A DNA stretch of 64,000 nt from positions 2,108,001-2,172,000 of the forward strand of contig NZ_LT629692.1 of the NCBI RefSeq assembly GCF_900100885.1, written 5' to 3'. The notes beneath the pieces were generated by a model. The model searched no databases and had not been told where the DNA came from. It worked only from the letters and a program-made list of their open reading frames with translations. The stretch comes from Microbacterium pygmaeum (GTDB taxonomy: Bacteria; Actinomycetota; Actinomycetes; Actinomycetales; Microbacteriaceae). This document shows, one piece after another, positions 58,618 to 64,000 of the stretch. The first letter of the stretch is position 1. The number at the start of each line of letters is the position of its first letter. Position numbers and translations under genes: made by a program.

Positions 58618-59483
58618 GAAGGGTTCCTCCGGGGTGCGAACCCGAGCCATGCCCGGGCGGCCAGCGTGGCCTTGACCGCGTCCGGCACGCGCACACGGCG
58701 CCCGGGCGTGCTGTTCTCGCGCAGGCGCGCGGACAGGGCGGCGAACAGGTCGTGGGCGGCGGTGACCGCCCTGCGGCAGTCCGCCGGGAGGCGCGGGATG
58801 ACCGCTGCCGCGGCGGCCAGGTCGGCGTCGATGGTGTCCAGCACCTGCGTGCGACTGGTCCTGCCGGAAGTCAGCCCCAGATAGTCGCGACCCAGGGCGT
58901 CTTCGTCATGGCCCTGGTCGCGCAGGAAGTTCACGTCCTGGAATGCCGCACCCAGGCGCCGCGCGCCGTCGGCGAGGTCGGCGGGGGCGGGGACGGGATG
59001 GCCGGACCCGGCGTTCACGAACACCTGCAGGCACATCAGCCCGACGACTTCTGCGGACCCGTAGACGTAATCGTCGTGGGATGCGGCGTCATGCCGTGCG
59101 GTGCTGAGGTCGGTGCGCATCGAGGCGAAGAAGGGCTCGATGAGGTCGGAGCCGATCCCGCACTCCCGGGCCGTGCGGGCGAAGGCGTGCACGATCAGAT
59201 TCGCGCTGAAGCCGCGCTCGATGGCGGCGAGGGTCTCGGTCTCCAGGCCATCGAGCACACCCCGCTCCGACCGGGCATCCAGCCCTGCCGCGGCGGCGGG
59301 GCCGTCGACGATCTCGTCGGCGATACGCACGAGCGCGTAGATGTTCCGCACGTGCGGTCGCGGTCGCGGGCCCAGCAGACGCGTCGCCAGTCCGAACGAG
59401 GTGGAGTAGGCCGAGATCACCGCGGCCGCGGCATCCTGCGCGGTCTGGTCGTAGAGGGCCAGACCGGTTGGCTCGCGACTCAC
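58614..59483 (-). CDS. crtB: Phytoene synthase CrtB
   Basis: This 289-residue squalene/phytoene-synthase-fold enzyme joins two geranylgeranyl diphosphates head to head. The aspartate motifs are RIADEIVDG (about 53-61) and FLRDQGHDEDALGRDYL (about 186-202). Start is GTG, overlapping the crtE stop (GTGA), and its stop overlaps crtI. Context within the operon secures phytoene rather than squalene as product. Confidence 0.95.
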   Translation of the reverse strand: MSREPTGLALYDQTAQDAAAAVISAYSTSFGLATRLLGPRPRPHVRNIYALVRIADEIVDGPAAAAGLDARSERGVLDGLETETLAAIERGFSANLIVHAFARTARECGIGSDLIEPFFASMRTDLSTARHDAASHDDYVYGSAEVVGLMCLQVFVNAGSGHPVPAPADLADGARRLGAAFQDVNFLRDQGHDEDALGRDYLGLTSGRTSRTQVLDTIDADLAAAAAVIPRLPADCRRAVTAAHDLFAALSARLRENSTPGRRVRVPDAVKATLAARAWLGFAPRRNPS

Positions 59484-60535
59484 GGGATGCGCTCCTGCAC
59501 CGTGCGCGAAAGGTCGTACAGCAGCTCGGCGGCCTCGCGGGGAAGCGCCGGGTCCAACGCCGCCGTGCGCACATCATCCAGGGTATCGCCGATGAGACTG
59601 CGCAGCTGGTGGCGGGCGCCGCTCTCCTCGAGGGCCCGCTGCGCTTCGCGCACCGCGATCGGCCCGGTGTGCGCGATCGCGAGCGCGTCGTTCACACGCG
59701 GCCACGCGGGGCTCTCACGAGCCATGGCGATGAGCGGTGTGCGCTTGGACTCGCGGAGGTCTCCGCCGGCCTCGCGACCGGCCTGCTCCTCGGAGCCGAA
59801 GGCCCCGATGAGGTCGTCGACGAGCTGGAAGGCGAGCCCGAGTCGGCCGCCCGCGGCCTGCAGCGCGACGATGGCCTCGGACCCTGCGCCCGCCAGCAGC
59901 GCCCCAGCGCACATCGGCGCGCTGAAGGAGTAGACCGCGGTCTTGTTGAACGTGGCGTTCAGGATCGCGTCGGCGGCGACGTGCTCGGTGACGATCGAGT
60001 TCTCCACATCGGCGAGTTCGCCGGCGGCAGAGACGTAGATGGCCTCGTCCAGAAGCTCGAAGAGCGACGCCCGGGTCTCTCGGTCGACCTCCGCCAGGGC
60101 GATCAGGCGTGCGGCTTCGTGCAGCAGAAGATCGCCGGCCAGGATCGCTGCGGCGTCGCCGAGGAGGGCTGCGCCCGCGGCATCCGCACCGTTTCCCCGT
60201 GCACGCATCCGGAACTCACCGGCGACGTTGGGGATGCCGCGGCGCACGGTGTCGTGGTCGATGACGTCGTCGTGGACGACGAAGGCGGTGTGCAGGAGCT
60301 CGAACGCCGCGGCCACCGGCAGCACGCCGGCAGGAAGATCCTCGTCCCCGCCGAACGCCCGGTAGGACGCGACCACCAGCGCGGGACGGAACCGCTTGCC
60401 GCCGGTCGCCGCGCGTGCAATCGCATCGGCGAGTGCACCGAAGCCGGGCCCGAGTTCGCCGGCACGAGCGCCGATCCGTCGCAGCGACCGATCGATCGTG
60501 GCGTCGATGGACGTGCGGGTCTCGAGGGGGATCAT
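59480..60535 (-). CDS. crtE: Geranylgeranyl diphosphate synthase CrtE
   Basis: This 351-residue trans-prenyltransferase makes the C20 precursor of the pathway. The first aspartate-rich motif is VVHDDVIDHD (about 92-101). The second is QLVDDLIGAFG, where the last Asp of DDxxD is Gly, as in several actinobacterial IdsA/CrtE enzymes. The ATG at 60535 overlaps the idi stop (ATGA); the frame is open upstream but inside idi. Its product is a likely effector of the divergent MarR protein, by analogy with CrtR of Corynebacterium glutamicum. Confidence 0.93.
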   Translation of the reverse strand: MIPLETRTSIDATIDRSLRRIGARAGELGPGFGALADAIARAATGGKRFRPALVVASYRAFGGDEDLPAGVLPVAAAFELLHTAFVVHDDVIDHDTVRRGIPNVAGEFRMRARGNGADAAGAALLGDAAAILAGDLLLHEAARLIALAEVDRETRASLFELLDEAIYVSAAGELADVENSIVTEHVAADAILNATFNKTAVYSFSAPMCAGALLAGAGSEAIVALQAAGGRLGLAFQLVDDLIGAFGSEEQAGREAGGDLRESKRTPLIAMARESPAWPRVNDALAIAHTGPIAVREAQRALEESGARHQLRSLIGDTLDDVRTAALDPALPREAAELLYDLSRTVQERIP

Positions 60536-61086
60536 GACGCGCGGCGCTGCCTGCTCATCCCGGAGTCGAACAGGTGCAGCTGCTCCGCCTGCAGGACCAG
60601 CCAAGGACTGAAGGCCCACGGCGTGCTCTCCAGCGATGCCGCCAGATCGGCGGGGTCCACCCACTGCGCGTCGGCGACCTCGAGCGGGTTCAGGACGGGC
60701 TCCTGGGTGGTCCGCGCCGTGTACACCGGGCAGACCTCGTGCTCGACGATTCCGGACGCGTCGGTCGCGCGGTAGCGGAAGAGGGGGAGTGCCAGCTCCA
60801 GATCGGTCAGGGTGAGTCCCAGCTCGAACTCGGCGCGACGGTGCACGGCGGCGAGCACCGGCTCGGCGGGACGAGGGTGCCCGCAGAACGAGTTGCTCCA
60901 CACGCCCGGCCAGGTCTTCTTGCTCAGCGCTCGACGCGTCACCAGAACCTCACCGCGGGGGTTCATCACGTGACAGGAGAAGGCGAGGTGAAGCGCCGTG
61001 TCCAATCCGTGGACGCTGCTCTTGGGAGCCGTGCCGATCGCGCGGCCCTCATCGTCGAGGAGGACCACATGGTCGACGTCGTTCAT
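60532..61086 (-). CDS. idi: Isopentenyl-diphosphate isomerase, type 1
   Basis: This 184-residue Nudix-fold enzyme interconverts IPP and DMAPP. The catalytic cysteine lies in NSFCGHPRP and the catalytic glutamate in VEHEVCPVY; metal-binding residues are in the DTALHLAFSCHV region. The ATG at 61086 has GAGGAG at 5-base spacing; an in-frame GTG 6 bases earlier touches the ribosome site and is unlikely. It is the first gene of the carotenoid operon and would be read from a promoter that overlaps a palindrome. Confidence 0.95.
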   Translation of the reverse strand: MNDVDHVVLLDDEGRAIGTAPKSSVHGLDTALHLAFSCHVMNPRGEVLVTRRALSKKTWPGVWSNSFCGHPRPAEPVLAAVHRRAEFELGLTLTDLELALPLFRYRATDASGIVEHEVCPVYTARTTQEPVLNPLEVADAQWVDPADLAASLESTPWAFSPWLVLQAEQLHLFDSGMSRQRRAS

Positions 61087-61100
61087 GTTCACTCCTCATT

Positions 61101-61119
61101 TTGCTAGTTTAGCTAGCGA
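61101..61119. promoter_or_regulatory. MarR-type operator overlapping the -10 of the carotenoid operon
   Basis: TTGCTAG (61101-61107) and CTAGCGA (61113-61119) form an inverted repeat around TTTAG, with GCTAG/CTAGC exact. On the minus strand the same bases contain TAAACT (61111-61106), a -10 whose start point would be near 61099, leaving a leader of about 13 bases that is little more than the ribosome site. A bound repressor would cover the -10. TATCCT (61120-61125) may be the -10 of the regulator. Confidence 0.6.
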
Positions 61120-61154
61120 TATCCTTCCGCCGATGATACAAGGGGAGGGAGGGA

Positions 61155-61634
61155 GTGTCCAACATGCCACACGTCGAGGCCGCGACATCAGCCCATGGCG
61201 AATCCGTCATGGATGTGCTGCAGGCGATCCGCGCCTTCAGCGACGCCATGGATCGCATGCACGCCGAGATGAAGAGCGGCATGGAGATGAACTCGACCGA
61301 CCTTGCAGCGCTGCGCATGCTGATCATGCGCGAGCAGCGCGGGTCGAGTGTCAGCCCGCACGAACTGGCATCGCACCTGCGCATCTCGACGGCCTCGACC
61401 ACCAAGATGCTCGACCGGCTCACCGCATCGGGGCACGTGGAGCGTCAGCCGCATCCGCACGACCGCCGAGCACGCGTCGTCGTGCTCACCGACGAGTCGC
61501 GACGATCGTTCTTCCGGCACTTCGGCCGGCACCTGGCAGGCATGCGCAGCGTGGCGGAACAGTATTCCGACGAGGAGCTCGCGGTCATCTCGCGCTTCCT
61601 CACCGAAGTCGGCGACGTGCTGGACCCGACCTGA
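61155..61634 (+). CDS. MarR-family regulator of the carotenoid operon (CrtR-like)
   Basis: This 159-residue winged-helix protein has the recognition region SVSPHELASHLRISTASTTKML (given here only in part as HELASHLRISTASTTKML) and the wing QPHPHDRRARVVVLTDE, which are typical of MarR proteins. It is divergent from idi across 68 bases holding the palindrome. By analogy with CrtR of Corynebacterium glutamicum, it probably represses the crt genes until geranylgeranyl diphosphate builds up; this is inference. Either GTG 61155 or ATG 61164 may start, and both follow a run of GGGAGG. A strong terminator follows. Confidence 0.88.
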   Translation: MSNMPHVEAATSAHGESVMDVLQAIRAFSDAMDRMHAEMKSGMEMNSTDLAALRMLIMREQRGSSVSPHELASHLRISTASTTKMLDRLTASGHVERQPHPHDRRARVVVLTDESRRSFFRHFGRHLAGMRSVAEQYSDEELAVISRFLTEVGDVLDPT

Positions 61635-61666
61635 CGACGCCTCCGCGGAGCGCGCCCGGAACGCGA

Positions 61667-61702
61667 AGAAGGGCCCCGCCGAAGCGGGGCCCTTCTCGTT
61701 TT
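61667..61702. terminator. Intrinsic terminator between marR and tRNA-fMet genes
   Basis: AGAAGGGCCCCGC (61667-61679) pairs perfectly with GCGGGGCCCTTCT (61684-61696) around a CGAA loop, then CGTTTT. It is the only hairpin in the window with a clear T-run, and it also stands 3' of the opposing tRNA gene. Confidence 0.88.
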
Positions 61703-61703
61703 G

Positions 61704-61777
61704 TTGCGGGGACAGGATTTGAACCTGCGACCTCTGGGTTATGAGCCCAGCGAGCTACCGAGCTGCTCCACCCCGCG
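61704..61777 (-). tRNA. tRNA-fMet (CAT), initiator
   Basis: A 74-base cloverleaf on the minus strand begins CGCGGGGTGGAGCAGCTCGG and has anticodon CAT in a CTCATAA loop. Initiator features are present: the C1-A72 mismatch at the acceptor end (CGCGGGG against CCCCGCA) and three G-C pairs closing the anticodon loop (GGG/CCC). The T loop reads TTCAAAT. CCA is not encoded. TAGGCT (61790-61795, minus strand) with ACGACA 17 bases further upstream could be its promoter. Confidence 0.95.
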
Positions 61778-61789
61778 GCACAAGAATCA

Positions 61790-61818
61790 AGCCTAGCACG
61801 GCTTTTCCGCGGTGTCGT
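61790..61818 (-). promoter_or_regulatory. Probable promoter of tRNA-fMet
   Basis: On the minus strand ACGACA (61818-61813) and TAGGCT (61795-61790) are 17 bases apart. Transcription would begin about 6 bases before the tRNA. Confidence 0.45.
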
Positions 61819-61824
61819 CCACGG

Positions 61825-63192
61825 TCAGGTTCCGCTTCCCGGTGGCGTTGCCGCCGCGGCGGCGCGAGCGGCGCCGGGCAGGGCGTCGGCGATGCGCTCG
61901 AGCGCCGCATCGTCGTGCGCGGCGGTGAGGAACCAGGCTTCGAACACGCTCGGCGGCAGCGAGACGCCTGCTTCTCGCATCGCGTGGAAGAACGGCGGGT
62001 ATCGCCAGGCATCCTGCGCTTTCGCATCCGCGTAGTCGCGCACCGGCTCGTCGCGGAAGGCGAGGGAGAACAGGCTCCCGGCGCGCGGAATCACGTGCGC
62101 CACGCCGGCGTCCTCGAGCGAGTCGTGCAGCAGCGTCGCGACCGTGTCGGCCGAGGCATCCACACGTCGGTAGACCTCCGCGTCGGACAGCCGCAGGGTC
62201 GCCAGACCGGCTGCGACGGCGAGCGGATTGCCGCTGAGGGTTCCGGCCTGGTACACCGGCCCCAGCGGCGCGAGGAGCTCGAGCACCTCTGCGCGACCAC
62301 CGAGCGCCGCCAGCGGCATCCCCCCGCCGATGACCTTCCCGAACGTCACGATGTCGGGCGTCCAGCCGGCACCCTCCGAGATCGTGCCGTCCGCCTCCAG
62401 CCCCCACCAGCCCGCCGGACCGACGCGGAACCCGGTGAGCACCTCGTCGACGATGAGCAGCGCGCCGTTCGCGGCGGTCAGGCGGCTCAGCGCGCGGTTG
62501 AAGCCCGGCTGCGGGCGCAGCACACCGGAGTTGGCCCCGGCCGCCTCGACGATGACGGCGGCGATCCGGTCCGGGTGCGCCGCGAACGCCGCCTCGACGG
62601 CCGAGAGGTCGTTGTAGGCGAGCACGAGCGTCTGCGCGGCGATCGGCGCCGGCACGCCGGCCGACCCGGGCAGGCCGAGCGTGGCGACACCCGACCCGGA
62701 TTCGGCCAGCAGCCCGTCTGAATGGCCGTGGTAGTGGCCCGCGAATTTGATGACGAGGTCGCGGCCCGTCGCGCCGCGGGCCAGCCGGATCGCGGTCATC
62801 GTGGCCTCGGTGCCGGTGGAGACCAGGCGCACCCGCTCCAGCGCCGCGGTGCCGTCCACGGTGAGCCGGTCGATCACGCGCTCGGCGAGTTCGGCCTCGC
62901 CCGGTGTCGACGCCCCGAACGACAGGCCTCGGGCAGCGGCCTGCTGCACGGCGGCGACGACCTCAGGATGGGCGTGGCCCAGCAGCGCCGGACCCCACGA
63001 CGCCACCAGGTCGACGTACGTCCGTCCCTCGATGTCGGTCACGGTCGCGCCGGTGGCCGACACGATCGACAACGGCGTGCCGCCGACGGATCCGAACGCG
63101 CGAACCGGGGAGTTCACGCCGCCGGGGATCACGGCGCGGGCACGGGTCGCCTGCTGCTCGTTCGTCGGACGCTCCGAGATGATCTCGCTCAT
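61825..63192 (-). CDS. hemL: Glutamate-1-semialdehyde 2,1-aminomutase
   Basis: This 455-residue PLP enzyme makes 5-aminolevulinate in the C5 heme pathway. The start MSEIISERPTNEQQ and AVIPGGVNSPVRAF are typical, the PLP lysine is in TFGKVIGGGMPLAALGG, and GTEATMTAIRLARGATG binds the cofactor phosphate. The ATG at 63192 overlaps the hemB stop (ATGA), so the two are co-translated. A Gly/Ala/Pro-rich tail ends the protein. Confidence 0.95.
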   Translation of the reverse strand: MSEIISERPTNEQQATRARAVIPGGVNSPVRAFGSVGGTPLSIVSATGATVTDIEGRTYVDLVASWGPALLGHAHPEVVAAVQQAAARGLSFGASTPGEAELAERVIDRLTVDGTAALERVRLVSTGTEATMTAIRLARGATGRDLVIKFAGHYHGHSDGLLAESGSGVATLGLPGSAGVPAPIAAQTLVLAYNDLSAVEAAFAAHPDRIAAVIVEAAGANSGVLRPQPGFNRALSRLTAANGALLIVDEVLTGFRVGPAGWWGLEADGTISEGAGWTPDIVTFGKVIGGGMPLAALGGRAEVLELLAPLGPVYQAGTLSGNPLAVAAGLATLRLSDAEVYRRVDASADTVATLLHDSLEDAGVAHVIPRAGSLFSLAFRDEPVRDYADAKAQDAWRYPPFFHAMREAGVSLPPSVFEAWFLTAAHDDAALERIADALPGAARAAAAATPPGSGT

Positions 63193-64000
63193 GCCCTGCT
63201 CCACCGCTCGGCTGCCTCGACGGCCCAGTAGGTGAGGATGGCGTCGGCACCCGCACGGCGGATGCTGGTGAGCGATTCGTCGATGGCGCGCTCGCGGTCG
63301 ATCCACCCGTGGGCGGCCGCGGCCTCGATCATCGCGTACTCGCCGCTGACCTGGTACGCCCAGACGGGGACCGGCGAGAGGGCCGCGGTGTCGGCCAGCA
63401 CGTCGAGATAGGACATCGCCGGCTTGACCATCACGATGTCGGCGCCCTCGGCGATGTCCAGCGCCGCCTCGCGCAGACCCTCGCGGCGGTTCGCGGGGTC
63501 GAGCTGGTACGTCCGGCGATCGCCCTGCAGCGAGGACTGGACGGCCTCGCGGAACGGGCCGTAGAACGCCGAGGCGTATTTCGCCGCGTAGGCGAGGGTC
63601 GCGGTCCCGGCGAACCCGGCGGAATCCAGCGCATCGCGCACCGCCGCGGTCTGGCCGTCCATCATTCCCGACAGGCCCACCAGCTGCGAGCCCGAGTCGG
63701 CCTGGACGAGGGCCATCTCGCGATACCGCTCGAGCGTGGCGTCGTTGTCGACGCCGCCGTGCGGGTCCAGCACGCCGCAGTGACCGTGATCGGTGAACTC
63801 GTCAAGGCACAGGTCGGTCTGCACGACCAGGGAATCGCCCACCTCCTCGGCGGCGATCCGGGTGGCGACATTCAGGATGCCGTCCGGGTCCGTCGCACCG
63901 GAGCCGGTGGCGTCCTTGTGCTCGGGAACGCCGAAGAGCATCACGCCGCCGATGCCGGCGCCCGCAGCGCGGTTCAGCTCCGCACGCAGCGAGTCGAGGG
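63189..64000 (-). CDS. hemB: Delta-aminolevulinic acid dehydratase (porphobilinogen synthase), 5' end outside window
   Basis: This is the C-terminal 270 or so residues of HemB, which condenses two 5-aminolevulinate molecules to porphobilinogen; the N-terminus lies beyond base 64000. The catalytic lysines are in YAAKYASAFYGPFREA and VMVKPAMSYLDVL. The metal loop reads DLCLDEFTDHGHCG: two of the three zinc cysteines of the CxCx7C type are present, and the middle one is Asp. The segment NRAAGAGIGGVMLFG at the window edge confirms that the frame continues. Confidence 0.95.
   Translation of the reverse strand, partial: LDSLRAELNRAAGAGIGGVMLFGVPEHKDATGSGATDPDGILNVATRIAAEEVGDSLVVQTDLCLDEFTDHGHCGVLDPHGGVDNDATLERYREMALVQADSGSQLVGLSGMMDGQTAAVRDALDSAGFAGTATLAYAAKYASAFYGPFREAVQSSLQGDRRTYQLDPANRREGLREAALDIAEGADIVMVKPAMSYLDVLADTAALSPVPVWAYQVSGEYAMIEAAAAHGWIDRERAIDESLTSIRRAGADAILTYWAVEAAERWSRA

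Overview
The window is GC-rich, densely packed chromosomal DNA of an actinobacterium, most like a Microbacteriaceae such as Microbacterium. This assignment rests on gene content, not on a database match: DUF3117, DUF3107, DUF6113, UPF0182, AdnAB, FdxA, the succinylase lysine genes, a C50-carotenoid operon, frequent GTG starts and ATGA/GTGA gene overlaps. No prophage, insertion sequence, integrase or CRISPR array was seen. It reads as core genome with a few local oddities.

Layout. 1-2164: a nuclease-fold protein cut by the window edge, a cluster of palindromic and tandem repeats, and a CPBP membrane protease. 2211-9474: an oligopeptide-type ABC importer (lipoprotein, two permeases, double ATPase), split by a reverse-oriented PH-domain gene. 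9497-16053: typA, azlCD, a DUF6113 membrane protein, fdxA, dapC and citrate synthase gltA. 16063-20321: ppk2, divergent dapD/dapE and a GT-C mannosyltransferase. 20418-26228: DUF3117, an O-methyltransferase, tatB, mrp, DUF1003, a soluble MgtE_N/CBS protein, a general stress protein and an alpha/beta hydrolase. 26233-33605: a reverse run of LLM oxidoreductase, macro-domain deacetylase, metG, ggt, pepP and a membrane endonuclease/phosphatase-fold protein. 33681-38172: PHP phosphoesterase, SHOCT protein, DEAD-box helicase, ferritin-like protein, a small membrane protein and DUF3107. 38381-55393: the double-strand-break resection motor-nuclease AdnAB, an apparently inactive APH-like kinase, NudC, a short UvrD2-like helicase, an orphan E1-like/cyclodehydratase-like protein, a zincin-family protein, a PDZ-Lon protease and a UPF0182 giant membrane protein. 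55439-61634: the complete idi-crtE-crtB-crtI-crtYe-crtYf-crtEb operon with a divergent MarR regulator. 61704-64000: initiator tRNA-fMet, hemL and part of hemB.

How the genes work together. dapC, dapD and dapE supply the succinylase branch to meso-diaminopimelate and lysine. The crt operon covers every step from IPP/DMAPP isomerisation to a cyclic C50 carotenoid of the decaprenoxanthin type. hemB and hemL belong to the C5 heme pathway. adnAB and uvrD2 form a DNA-repair neighbourhood. From memory, the gene sets typA/fdx/dapC/dapD/dapE/DUF3117/OMT/tatB/mrp/CBS and DEAD/ferritin-like/DUF3107/adnA/adnB/nudC/uvrD2/zincin/PDZ-Lon/UPF0182 match the Rv1165-Rv1234 and Rv3193c-Rv3211 neighbourhoods of Mycobacterium tuberculosis, so this is old actinobacterial synteny.

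The most general pattern found by reading is regulatory. Fifteen genes have a TANNNT-like -10 hexamer ending exactly 6 or 7 bases before the start codon, as expected for leaderless mRNAs. This pattern was used to choose several start codons. Other points worth attention are the repeat cluster at 908-1299, a 67-base near-perfect hairpin at 35162-35228, the degenerate APH-like kinase beside nudC, the tail-to-tail overlap of uvrD2 with the orphan cyclodehydratase-like gene, and a MarR-type palindrome lying on the -10 of the carotenoid operon.
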